A program made the position numbers and the translations under genes. 64,000 nt of DNA from Pantoea alfalfae (lineage in GTDB: Bacteria > Pseudomonadota > Gammaproteobacteria > Enterobacterales > Enterobacteriaceae), in contig NZ_CP082292.1 in NCBI RefSeq assembly GCF_019880205.1, positions 3,348,001-3,412,000 on the forward strand, written 5' to 3'. This document shows positions 56,811 to 64,000 of the stretch, in pieces. A model generated the notes under the pieces. The model was not told the origin of the DNA. It did not search any database and saw only the letters and a list, made by a program, of their open reading frames with translations. Positions within the stretch are counted from its first letter, which is position 1, and each line of letters opens with the position of its first letter.

Positions 56811-56956
56811 ACGTTGTCCTCCTCAGTTTTTCCCGCAATGCCCTTCAGTTTTCCTTGCAGTATCGTTTTATCCCCTGCTCACCTCATTTTTTCAGCCTGG
56901 TTTCGCTCATCCGGTCGCTTCACGCTGTACGACAATTTTCAGCCGCTCCGCCCCGA

Positions 56957-57241
56957 TTAAATCAGATGAAAATTCACAGAGATAGCCGCCAGTCCGCCTG
57001 CTAACGCCAGACAGGAGGGCAGCAGCAGATAGTGACGCAGACGCGGGCTAAACAGCATTACGACCGTCAGTAGCAGTGCAACCGTCATCACCATCCGCCA
57101 CTGACTGAAGCTCGGTTCCCACAAGGCGAACAGCGGCAGTGCGATGCAGGGCAGCAATACGCCCCACGCGCTATCCAGCTTTTTACCCAATGCCCAGCTG
57201 ACTCCCCACAGGCCGCAGGCCGCAATAATCGCTATCCCCAT
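56957..57241 (-). CDS. Small inner-membrane protein, YjjZ/DUF1435-like
   Basis: 94 aa with three or four hydrophobic segments. The stretch LDSAWGVLLP, SQWRMVMTVALLLTVVML and LRHYLLLPSCLALAGGL resemble E. coli YjjZ as I remember it, and the position beside the tRNA-Leu cluster matches. A Fur-box-like sequence lies 17 bp upstream of the ATG, so iron-regulated expression is likely. Function unknown. Confidence 0.75.
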   Translation of the reverse strand: MGIAIIAACGLWGVSWALGKKLDSAWGVLLPCIALPLFALWEPSFSQWRMVMTVALLLTVVMLFSPRLRHYLLLPSCLALAGGLAAISVNFHLI

Positions 57242-57257
57242 GACGCAAACCTCAAAT

Positions 57258-57276
57258 GATAAGCATTCCCATTATC
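57258..57276 (-). promoter_or_regulatory. Fur box upstream of the YjjZ-like gene
   Basis: On the minus strand GATAATGGGAATGCTTATC matches the 19-bp Fur consensus GATAATGATAATCATTATC at 15 positions. Confidence 0.75.
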
Positions 57277-57473
57277 ATATGACAGTTTTAACGGCCTTGC
57301 AGCCTGTTTTTGTCACGTCCGGCAACGAAGATGACAGACCAGTTGGAAAATGCTAGATTGCGGCCGATAACACTTTTAATAACAGCAACAGCAATAATTT
57401 GCTCACTCTCTGGCAGAATCTTTTTTTTGCCGGCTTGCGCTTTGGTATTTCAGGGCCGTCACGAGTATTTATA

Positions 57474-58571
57474 ATGAAATTACAATCATATGAAGAACTG
57501 AAACAGAGTAAATACCGGCTTTCAGTGATGCTTTTTCTCTTTTTAAATATCGCCGTTTCGCTATTTTATCTGCTGCCCGTAATGAGCAATGAGACAAATG
57601 ACGCGACCCTGCCGGTAATTTGTGTCGCTGCGTTTAGCGGGATCATGTTAATTACCTATTTAATATGGCCCAGACTAAAACTTCCCCTGTTAAATCCTGT
57701 AGCACTCCTGCTCGGCATGCTCTGGGCTTTGCACATTAATTATCGCTTTCATCAGGTGTTCTATTTTGATGGTGGCTTTCTTATTATCAGTTTGATCAGT
57801 GTGTTATTTATCAGTGCCATCGCCCTGAGCGATTATCTGGGTGCTTTTTGTCTGCACGTCGCGCCGCCGGTATTCACCGTACTATTGCTCGACAATGGAC
57901 AGCATCTGCCGCTGATCCTGCTGACCATCATCCTGCCCCTGATCGGTTTCTCCCTGCAGCATCTGATGCGCCGCCGTGCCGACAGCTTTACCCTGCGCCT
58001 CATGCATCAGCTCTACGAAGAGAAAGAGACATTCAGCGATCTCAGCATGCTTGATCCGCTGACCGGACTCTATAACCGCCGGGGCCTGAAGAACCGGCTC
58101 GATAATATTCTGGAAAACCACGCCGGCAGCCACTACGTGCTGCTGCTGGATATCGATCACTTCAAGGCCTACAACGATAACTATGGACATGCGATGGGCG
58201 ACCAGGCGCTGGCGCGGGTCTCTGTCGCGATTCGTGATGCAGTGCGTTCGCGTGATGTCGTCACCCGCTACGGCGGCGAAGAGTTTCTGGTGCTGATGAC
58301 CAATGTGAACAGTTCCATCGCCATGAAGCTGGCAGAGCGAATCCGCCAGTATGTGCTGGATTTAGAAATCCCTCACCTTTTCAATGAGACCGTTTCAACC
58401 CACGTTACTATCAGTGCGGGTATCGCGCCCATTTATGATAATGAGTTCGATCTGGCGGTCGCCAATGCGGACAGCGCGTTATATGTGGCTAAAAATCAGG
58501 GTCGCAATACCATCCTGGCCTGGGAAGATTTGCCCCGACAGCAGCCTCAGACGTCCAGCGAACATGCCTGA
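57474..58571 (+). CDS. Membrane-bound diguanylate cyclase (GGDEF)
   Basis: 365 aa from the ATG at 57474. About six hydrophobic segments form an N-terminal membrane sensor (residues 15-185), then a GGDEF domain (about 205-350): DPLTGLYNRRGL, DIDHFKAYNDNYGHAMGD and the active-site RYGGEEFLVL. The inhibitory I-site RxxD (RSRD) lies five residues before GGEEF, so catalysis and product inhibition should both be intact. Makes c-di-GMP; the input signal is unknown. It sits between two Fur-box genes, a place where E. coli has no such gene. Confidence 0.92.
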   Translation: MKLQSYEELKQSKYRLSVMLFLFLNIAVSLFYLLPVMSNETNDATLPVICVAAFSGIMLITYLIWPRLKLPLLNPVALLLGMLWALHINYRFHQVFYFDGGFLIISLISVLFISAIALSDYLGAFCLHVAPPVFTVLLLDNGQHLPLILLTIILPLIGFSLQHLMRRRADSFTLRLMHQLYEEKETFSDLSMLDPLTGLYNRRGLKNRLDNILENHAGSHYVLLLDIDHFKAYNDNYGHAMGDQALARVSVAIRDAVRSRDVVTRYGGEEFLVLMTNVNSSIAMKLAERIRQYVLDLEIPHLFNETVSTHVTISAGIAPIYDNEFDLAVANADSALYVAKNQGRNTILAWEDLPRQQPQTSSEHA

Positions 58572-58707
58572 GTAAGCATAATGCGGTCGTTACTGAACGG
58601 AACGGTGGCGAGCGAAGTGCTGCCCTGTCCGGCCTGATGACCGCTCTCAATCCCCGCCTTTTTCCCGCCAGCAGCGACGTTTTTTTACGCGACTTGTAGA
58701 GTTAATC

Positions 58708-58726
58708 AATAACGATTATCATTTGC
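58708..58726 (+). promoter_or_regulatory. Fur box upstream of fhuF
   Basis: AATAACGATTATCATTTGC matches the Fur 19-bp consensus at 14 positions and ends 29 bp before the fhuF ATG. Confidence 0.75.
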
Positions 58727-58755
58727 TTTCTTATCTACACTTTCTGCGAGTCGTC

Positions 58756-59550
58756 ATGGCAACTGCTTCAGCTCAGGAACAGCGTTTTAGCGCTCAGTCG
58801 ATGATCTTCCGGCAGAATGACCGCCCGCTGGCGGAAAGTCTGCATGAGCGGCTGCAGCAACAGCGCAGCTATCTGCTTGAATCGACGAAGTTCAACCAGT
58901 CTGCTCCGCGCGATACGCTGACACTTGCCGCCTGGTCGGCATCAGAGGCCTTTGGTCCGCTCATCCAGCGCTATAGTGATTATCTCTATCGCGATCATCC
59001 TGATGCCGTTCGTGAAGCGAAACCGGTGCTGTCACTCTGGGCACAGTGGTATTTTGGCCTGCTGCTGCCACCGCTCATTATGGCGTTGTTGCAGGAGTCA
59101 CGTGCGCTGGACTGCTCGCCTGAGCATATTCGCGTCGGATTTCATGAGAATGGCCATCCGGCCACGTTCTGGATCGATGTGCAGGAAGATGAAGAAGCGC
59201 GCTATCTTAATTCCCTGCAGCGCATTAATCGGCTGATTCAGCAGCATCTGATCCCGGTGGTCGATAGCATTACGCAGCATGGTGATATTAACGCCCGACT
59301 CATCTGGAACAACATGGGCTACTCATTCCAGTGGTTCCTGGGTGAGCTGAAAAGCCAGATCGATGAGGCGCTGATCCTGCAACTGGAGCAGGCGCTGTTC
59401 TTCAACCAGCGGCTGCTGGATGGCAGCGCAAACCCCCTTTACCGCACCATGATCCCGCGTAACGGCGAACTGGTCCGTCGCAGCTGTTGCCAGCGTTATC
59501 GCATCCCTGATGTCCAACAATGCGGCAACTGCACACTGAGCGGCAGCTAA
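58756..59550 (+). CDS. fhuF: Siderophore-iron reductase FhuF
   Basis: [2Fe-2S] ferric reductase releasing iron from hydroxamate siderophores such as ferrioxamine in the cytosol; 264 aa. The unusual cluster ligands are the four C-terminal cysteines RRSCCQRYRIPDVQQCGNCTL (C-C-x10-C-x2-C). SLWAQWYFGLLLPPLIMALL and LIWNNMGYSFQWFLGE are conserved. I use the ATG at 58756; a TTG 33 bp upstream overlaps the Fur box and is unlikely. Confidence 0.93.
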   Translation: MATASAQEQRFSAQSMIFRQNDRPLAESLHERLQQQRSYLLESTKFNQSAPRDTLTLAAWSASEAFGPLIQRYSDYLYRDHPDAVREAKPVLSLWAQWYFGLLLPPLIMALLQESRALDCSPEHIRVGFHENGHPATFWIDVQEDEEARYLNSLQRINRLIQQHLIPVVDSITQHGDINARLIWNNMGYSFQWFLGELKSQIDEALILQLEQALFFNQRLLDGSANPLYRTMIPRNGELVRRSCCQRYRIPDVQQCGNCTLSGS

Positions 59551-59644
59551 ACAGACTTAATTACAGCGAATTCTCCGTTTATCTCGTTTACAGGCACTGA
59601 GGCTTGTGGCAATTTTTACGCCTTCGATAAGCCTGGAGAGAAAG

Positions 59645-60109
59645 ATGAGTCTGGAGTCCGTGCGCCAGTTCTTTGCCGAACACGCCCCTGAAATTGAAAT
59701 TATTGAACTGGCAGAAAGCACTGCAACGGTCGGGATGGCTGCACGCGCCCATGGCGTGACACCAGGAGAGATTGCCAAAACCCTGTCACTGAAAGTCAAA
59801 AACGACGTGGTGCTGATTGTGACACGCGGTGATGCCCGGCTGGATAATCGCAAGCTGAAAGCAGCGCTGGGCGCGAAAGCGCGGATGCTGAGCGTCGACG
59901 AGGTGATTAACTGGACCGGCCACCCAGTGGGCGGCGTTTGTCCGTTCGGTCTGGAGAATCCGCTGACCGTCTACTGTGATGTTTCACTGCGCAGCTTTGA
60001 TGAAGTCCTGCCCGCCGCTGGCGCTATCCACAGCGCCGTCCGTATCTCGCCACAGCAGATGGCTGAACTGACTAACGCCCGCTGGATCGACGTGTGTGAA
60101 GCGATCTAA
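59645..60109 (+). CDS. YbaK/ProX-type aminoacyl-tRNA editing domain protein
   Basis: Stand-alone trans-editing domain, 154 aa from the ATG at 59645 (GGAGAG upstream). Family marks: EIAKTLSLKVKNDVVLIVTRGD, KLKAALGAKARMLSVDEV with the conserved Lys, and the GHPVGGVCPFGL loop (about residues 97-108). Such proteins clear mischarged tRNA-Pro or tRNA-Cys; the exact substrate is not evident. Confidence 0.88.
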   Translation: MSLESVRQFFAEHAPEIEIIELAESTATVGMAARAHGVTPGEIAKTLSLKVKNDVVLIVTRGDARLDNRKLKAALGAKARMLSVDEVINWTGHPVGGVCPFGLENPLTVYCDVSLRSFDEVLPAAGAIHSAVRISPQQMAELTNARWIDVCEAI

Positions 60110-60169
60110 CGCTTTGTATTGGTTGATAAACCCTGCATCTTCTGCCTGCGCCCGAATGCTACTGACAAC

Positions 60170-60197
60170 CTGACAAATTTTGTCAGCCGCTGATAAT
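60170..60197 (+). promoter_or_regulatory. Candidate promoter overlapped by a palindrome, at a convergent junction
   Basis: CTGACA, 16 bases, GATAAT forms a good sigma-70 match, and the -35 lies in the perfect palindrome CTGACAAATTTTGTCAG (60170-60186). It points right, into the 3' end of the nucleoside hydrolase gene in antisense, with no annotated gene downstream. Confidence 0.4.
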
Positions 60198-60259
60198 CAC
60201 TGCCTTATCATGGCAGCCGATCACGCGCAGTAAGCGGGCGCAGTTAATCGCCCATGACT

Positions 60260-61246
60260 TCAGGATGTCAGGCGCATAAATGCCTGTTCAATGATCGACA
60301 ACAGCAGCGTGTTATCGACGCTATGCAGCACATGCACCGATGCGCCGCAGTGATCAGGCACACCGACAGTGAGCCGAAGCGGCTGACGATAACGCCAGCT
60401 TTTGCCACGCGTCGCACCGGGACGCAGTTCGATATCAACCCGGTAATCGATGCCTGAGGCGACTCGCTGATTCAGCAACCAGGCGACCACCAGCGCATCG
60501 TGGATCCAGCATCCCGCCAGCTGACGGGTTTCCATTGAATAGTCGATCCACGGTCGCAGCGTGTCGCGCACAAATTCGGTCAGCGGATGATCGACGGCGG
60601 TGAGGCGGGTCAGATCCTGCTGGGTCAGCAGCGTCTGCGTGGTGACATCCATCGGCACCAGTGTCACTGTAGCACCGCTGTGCAACACCTGATGCGCCGC
60701 CTCGGGATCCAGACCAAAATTGGTGTCTTTGATGTAGTCATCCAGCGAGAAGACGCCGCCCATGATCACAATTTCCGCCACCGATTCTGCCATGGCGGGA
60801 TAACGCTGCATCGCCAGCGCCACATTCGTCAGCGGGCCAATTGCCACCAGCGTAATCTCGCCCGGATTGTCGCAAATCAGTTTGCCGATAGCGTCAGCCG
60901 CATCAAGCGCATCCGCCGCAACATCGGCTGGCTGACGCACATCCTGCCAGAGTTTTCCCTGCGCAAGCTGATTGACCCGATGATCCAGCATCTCGCGCCA
61001 TGGCGCAGGATCTTCCTGTAACGCCTGCGTCGCGCCCTGTACGACCGGAATAGATAATCCCAGCCGGACGATCAGATCTTTGGCAACGCGAGCGCCCACG
61101 TCAGATGGCGTGTTACCCGCTACGGTGGTGATCAATTCCAGCGACAGGGCTGGTGAAGCTAAGGCCAGCGCAATTGCCAGCCCATCATCGGTGTTGGCAC
61201 CCGCGATACCATTGCCGGGATCGCAATCAATAATGATTCTTTTCAT
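60260..61246 (-). CDS. Inosine-uridine preferring nucleoside hydrolase family protein
   Basis: IUNH-fold N-ribohydrolase, 328 aa, cleaving nucleosides to base and ribose. N-terminal metal motif is IIDCDPGNGIAGANTDDGLAIAL: the usual DxDPGxDD is expanded, with eight residues between PG and DD. ELITTVAGNTP, LVAIGPLTNVALAM and IVIMGG are in the usual places, and the C-terminal active-site stretch is IHDALVVAWLL. 11 bp after the LacI gene with no clear ribosome binding site, so translation is probably coupled. Confidence 0.88.
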   Translation of the reverse strand: MKRIIIDCDPGNGIAGANTDDGLAIALALASPALSLELITTVAGNTPSDVGARVAKDLIVRLGLSIPVVQGATQALQEDPAPWREMLDHRVNQLAQGKLWQDVRQPADVAADALDAADAIGKLICDNPGEITLVAIGPLTNVALAMQRYPAMAESVAEIVIMGGVFSLDDYIKDTNFGLDPEAAHQVLHSGATVTLVPMDVTTQTLLTQQDLTRLTAVDHPLTEFVRDTLRPWIDYSMETRQLAGCWIHDALVVAWLLNQRVASGIDYRVDIELRPGATRGKSWRYRQPLRLTVGVPDHCGASVHVLHSVDNTLLLSIIEQAFMRLTS

Positions 61247-61257
61247 ATTTTTATAAA

Positions 61258-62280
61258 TTAACTCTGACTTTGCGGCTGACAGCCGCAGGATTCACCGATT
61301 TCAAGATAGTGTGGAAACTCCTTTAATTGCGCTTCGCTCTGACCCTCTTTCAGCATCTGAATCGCAGAGCGTGCCATCTCACGCAGTGGCTGACGCACGG
61401 TGGTTAATGTCGGGACATGAAACGACGAGTGATTGGTCCCGTTAAAGCAGACCAGTGCCACATCCTGCGGCACGCGAATGTGATGTTCGGAAAAGGCGCG
61501 AAGCGCACCAATCGCCTGACCTTCATTACTGGTAAACAACGCACGAGGCACACAGCCGCGGGCGATCATGGTTTGTGCCGCCTCGTAACCGCCCTGTGGG
61601 GTGTAGCTGGCAGGAAACATCAGCGACTCATCAACCGGCAGGCCACGATCGTGCATGGCATCGCGCCAGCCCTGAATACGATCCTGCGCGTTGAGCATAT
61701 CGACCGGGCCGCTGATGATCCCCACCTGCTGATAACCGTGACTCAACAGATGTGCCGTCACCTGCCACGCGGCCTGACGTTCATTGACCCGCAGCATGTT
61801 CACACCCGGCTGAGGCTCAACCCGCTCCAGCATCACCAGTGGCGTTCCGCTTGCTTTAATCAGGTCGATGTAAGGATGGCGATCGACGCTATTGTAAAAC
61901 AGTCCATCGACCTGCCGGTTGAGCAGCCCCTGAATCAACTCCAGTTCGCGTTTGCGATCGTCACCTGCATCACCCAGCAGCATGACGTGACCGTGGTTCA
62001 TCGACTCCTGCAACAACACGTGCGCCATTGACGCCACGAAGGGATTGCCGATGTTGGGCACCACCAGTCCAAACGTTTTGGTATTACCGGATGCCAGGGC
62101 GCGTGCTGCCGCATTTGGCCGGTAACCGGTCGCTTTAATCGCCTCCAGTACCCGCTGGCGGGTCGCCTCAGCGACCGGACGAGGCCCGTTGTTAATGACA
62201 TAACTGACGACTGCCACTGAGGTGCCTGCCGCTTTCGCAACTTCACTGCGGGTCACTTTTCCCGTTAACGACTTAGGCAC
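61258..62280 (-). CDS. LacI-family transcription regulator
   Basis: 340 aa. The HTH TRSEVAKAAGTSVAVVSYVINNGPRPVAEATRQRVLEAI (about residues 10-48) is followed by the hinge NAAARALASG and a periplasmic-binding-protein-like effector domain. I choose the GTG at 62280, which has GGAGG 8 bases upstream; an ATG at 62295 directly abuts a terminator T-run and has no ribosome binding site. Probably controls the flanking transporter and hydrolase. Confidence 0.88.
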   Translation of the reverse strand: MPKSLTGKVTRSEVAKAAGTSVAVVSYVINNGPRPVAEATRQRVLEAIKATGYRPNAAARALASGNTKTFGLVVPNIGNPFVASMAHVLLQESMNHGHVMLLGDAGDDRKRELELIQGLLNRQVDGLFYNSVDRHPYIDLIKASGTPLVMLERVEPQPGVNMLRVNERQAAWQVTAHLLSHGYQQVGIISGPVDMLNAQDRIQGWRDAMHDRGLPVDESLMFPASYTPQGGYEAAQTMIARGCVPRALFTSNEGQAIGALRAFSEHHIRVPQDVALVCFNGTNHSSFHVPTLTTVRQPLREMARSAIQMLKEGQSEAQLKEFPHYLEIGESCGCQPQSQS

Positions 62281-62295
62281 ATCACGTTCCTCCAT

Positions 62296-62326
62296 AAAAA
62301 AAACAGGCCGCTTTACACGGCCTGCT
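62296..62326 (-). terminator. Terminator between the MHS transporter gene and the lacI-type gene
   Basis: On the minus strand CAGGCCG/CGGCCTG with a 7-base loop and T8. The T-run ends right before the regulator's ribosome binding site, so the regulator and hydrolase depend on readthrough or on a promoter inside this short stretch. Confidence 0.85.
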
Positions 62327-62367
62327 GTTTATCGCTCTCCCATGGCAGATGGCACCCTCAGGCAAAT

Positions 62368-63756
62368 CTAGATGGCATCTTCAGGCAGATTGAGATTCCG
62401 CCCTCGCGTCTCAGGAGCGACAAAGGTGGTAAAGAATCCAATGGCGGCCATTGCAGAGAAGTAGACCGCAATCGGCCACCAGTGACCGGTATAAGAGAGC
62501 ATAGCAGCGGCAATAAGCGGTGCCGTGCCGCCGGATAAAATCGAGCCAAGCTCTTTGGCCACCGCCATTTTAGTGTAGCGATGATGAACACCGAACATTT
62601 CCACGCCCCATGCAGCCTGCACACCAAAGATACCCAGTGACGCCAGTGCCATACCGACCACGATAACCGGGATAACCAGCATCGGTTCACGCGTGTCCAG
62701 CAGCGTAAAGGCAGGCCAGGCGTAGATCATCAGTAACAGACAGAAGACGCGATACACCACCCGGCGACCAAAACGGTCGGAGAGCCAGCCTGCAAAAGGA
62801 ATAATCAGGAAGCCCAGCAGTGAGGCAAGGAACACGGCCGTTGTCGGCACGGACTTATCCACCATCAGTACCTTCGCGACGTAACCGACGATAAAGCCCT
62901 GCGCCAGATAGGACGGGCCATTTTCCCCGATACGCAGGCCAACCATGGTCCAGAAGGCACGTGTACGCTGGAAGAACGGTCGCTGATCCACTACCGGCGC
63001 CGCCAGTACGCCTGCACGTTCCGCTTCGATCTCCGCTTTTCTGCGCTCAAACACCGGCGTTTCACGCAGATGACGTCGAATCCACAGCGCAACCAGGGCA
63101 ATCAAGGCACTGCTGAGAAAGGGAATACGCCAGCCCCACTCCAGCAGGCTCTGCTGATCCATCTGCACCACCAGCAGCCAGACCAGTGAGGCCAGTAGCG
63201 TGCCGCTGTTGGATCCCAGTGCGATCACGGAAGAAACCAGTCCGCGACGCTCTGTCGGCGCATACTCACCCAACATCACCGTGCCGCCCGATAACTCTGC
63301 GCCCGCGCCGAAACCCTGGGTAAAGCGAAGCAGCACCAGACAGGCCGGAGCCCAGACGCCAATCGCGGCATAGCTCGGTATTAAGCCGATAAAGGTGGTG
63401 GAAGCGCCCATCAGAATGATGGTGGAGATCATCACCACCTTACGGCCTTTGCGGTCGCCGAGCCAGCCGAAAAAAAGCGCGCCGATAGGCCGGGCAATAA
63501 ACCCGACGGACCAGGTCGCAAAGCTGGAGAGCAGTGCCATCGCGGGAGTCGATTCCGGAAAGAAGACGTCGCCAAAGATGATACCGGCAGCCAGGCCGTA
63601 GAGTGCGAAATCCGCGTACTCCATTGCCGTTCCGAGCCAGCATGAGAAAGTGGCGCGCCAGAAATCTTTTCGGCCTGAAGAAGTGTTAAACCGCTCGTCG
63701 GCGGCTGAGGTGGAAGACAGTGATGCCTGCTGCTTAACGGAATTGTGTGCCGTCAT
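62368..63756 (-). CDS. MFS transporter, metabolite:H+ symporter (MHS) type
   Basis: 462 aa with a Ser/Thr-rich cytoplasmic N-terminus of about 30 residues and 12 membrane segments. MHS marks: CWLGTAMEYADFALYGLAAG, SVGFIARPIGALFFGWLGDRKGRK, GFGAGAELSGGTVMLGEYAP and GWRIPFL. Resembles ShiA-like symporters. It is followed by a LacI regulator and a nucleoside hydrolase, so a nucleoside or related ribosyl compound is a plausible substrate; the family alone does not prove it. Confidence 0.88.
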   Translation of the reverse strand: MTAHNSVKQQASLSSTSAADERFNTSSGRKDFWRATFSCWLGTAMEYADFALYGLAAGIIFGDVFFPESTPAMALLSSFATWSVGFIARPIGALFFGWLGDRKGRKVVMISTIILMGASTTFIGLIPSYAAIGVWAPACLVLLRFTQGFGAGAELSGGTVMLGEYAPTERRGLVSSVIALGSNSGTLLASLVWLLVVQMDQQSLLEWGWRIPFLSSALIALVALWIRRHLRETPVFERRKAEIEAERAGVLAAPVVDQRPFFQRTRAFWTMVGLRIGENGPSYLAQGFIVGYVAKVLMVDKSVPTTAVFLASLLGFLIIPFAGWLSDRFGRRVVYRVFCLLLMIYAWPAFTLLDTREPMLVIPVIVVGMALASLGIFGVQAAWGVEMFGVHHRYTKMAVAKELGSILSGGTAPLIAAAMLSYTGHWWPIAVYFSAMAAIGFFTTFVAPETRGRNLNLPEDAI

Positions 63757-63807
63757 AACCCTATCCCTGAATGAGTATGCAGATTGATAAACGCCCGTCC
63801 ATGGGTC

Positions 63808-63897
63808 GATTCCCTGATGAAAGCGGAATTCCCCCGGTGGCGACGTTCAGTTGACTAACCATGATGAAAGGTTAAAGGATTCCCTGGTGTTGGAATC
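63808..63897. promoter_or_regulatory. Operator-like repeats upstream of the MHS transporter gene
   Basis: GATTCCCTGATG (63808-63819) and GATTCCCTGGTG (63878-63889) are direct repeats 70 bp apart. Each is followed by GGAAT in inverted orientation (GATTCC-N11-GGAATT and GATTCC-N8-GGAATC). Between them lies TAACC-N9-GGTTA. Candidates for binding of the LacI-type regulator; inference. Confidence 0.4.
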
Positions 63898-63982
63898 TTG
63901 TTCTTCGCCCCGTTTCGCCGATGTATTTTTCACCGGTCGCTTAAACTGAGCGAATGTAACTTAACAATCAATGGAGCCTACT

Positions 63983-64000
63983 ATGCATCGCACCGTGAGC
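63983..64000 (+). CDS. Start of a rightward gene, truncated by the window edge
   Basis: ATG followed by five more codons (HRTVS), preceded by ATGGAGCC with GGAG 6 bases before the ATG. Too short to identify; the ribosome binding site and its place divergent from the transporter gene are the only support. Confidence 0.4.

Noticed and set aside
56420-56960. Open frames reading through the three tRNA-Leu genes
   Set aside because: They repeat the same peptide because the tRNA genes are repeated; these are tRNA genes, not proteins.
60254-60457. Open frame of 67 aa downstream of the orphan promoter at 60170
   Set aside because: Lies antisense to the nucleoside hydrolase C-terminus, with a peptide typical of a shadow frame and no good ribosome binding site; an RNA product is more likely if anything is made.
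1-64000. CRISPR array, insertion sequence, prophage or integrase
   Set aside because: No regularly spaced repeats, transposase or recombinase motifs or phage genes were seen on either strand.

Overview
The window reads as chromosomal DNA of an enterobacterium of the order Enterobacterales, most likely Erwiniaceae and probably Pantoea. It carries the E. coli 0-min/99-min gene neighbourhood with protein sequences close to, but clearly diverged from, E. coli. No rRNA, CRISPR array, insertion sequence or prophage was seen. Comparisons with E. coli and Salmonella are from memory, not from a search.

Layout. (1) 1-11.3 kb: ispH (partial), fkpB, lspA, ileS and ribF on the minus strand, the divergent rpsT, then nhaR/nhaA and dnaJ/dnaK with a heat-shock promoter. 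(2) 11.3-22 kb: satP, an MHS-type transporter, mog, talB, yaaA, the thrLABC operon with its attenuator, and the methyltransferase lasT. (3) 22.3-28.4 kb: arcA, creA (creBCD missing), rob, gpmB, yjjX, trpR with its operator, and slt. A 144-bp repeat with inverted ends lies upstream of yjjX.

(4) 28.5-44.8 kb: an accessory block of about 16 kb between slt and ettA, which are neighbours in E. coli. It has two modules. The first is a urea-nitrogen module: allophanate hydrolase, urea carboxylase, a GntR regulator and the UrtABCDE urea ABC transporter, read from a near-perfect sigma-54 promoter. Urea is imported and split by the ATP-dependent carboxylase/allophanate hydrolase route rather than by urease. 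The second is a deoxyribose module: deoK, deoP and deoX on the minus strand, divergent from a DeoR orthologue. The intergenic region holds two 16-bp DeoR operators flanking a CRP-like site.

(5) 44.9-56.3 kb: ettA, an AT-rich small gene resembling the EcoRII N-terminal domain, a LysR/quinone-oxidoreductase pair, nadR, radA, serB, ytjB, yjjG, rimI, holD and rsmC. (6) 56.4-60.1 kb: three tandem tRNA-Leu(CAG) genes, a small membrane gene and fhuF, each preceded by a Fur-box-like site, with a diguanylate cyclase between them, and a YbaK-type editing-domain gene. (7) 60.2-64 kb: a nucleoside hydrolase, a LacI regulator and an MHS transporter forming a likely uptake/catabolism cluster, and the first codons of a rightward gene at the edge.
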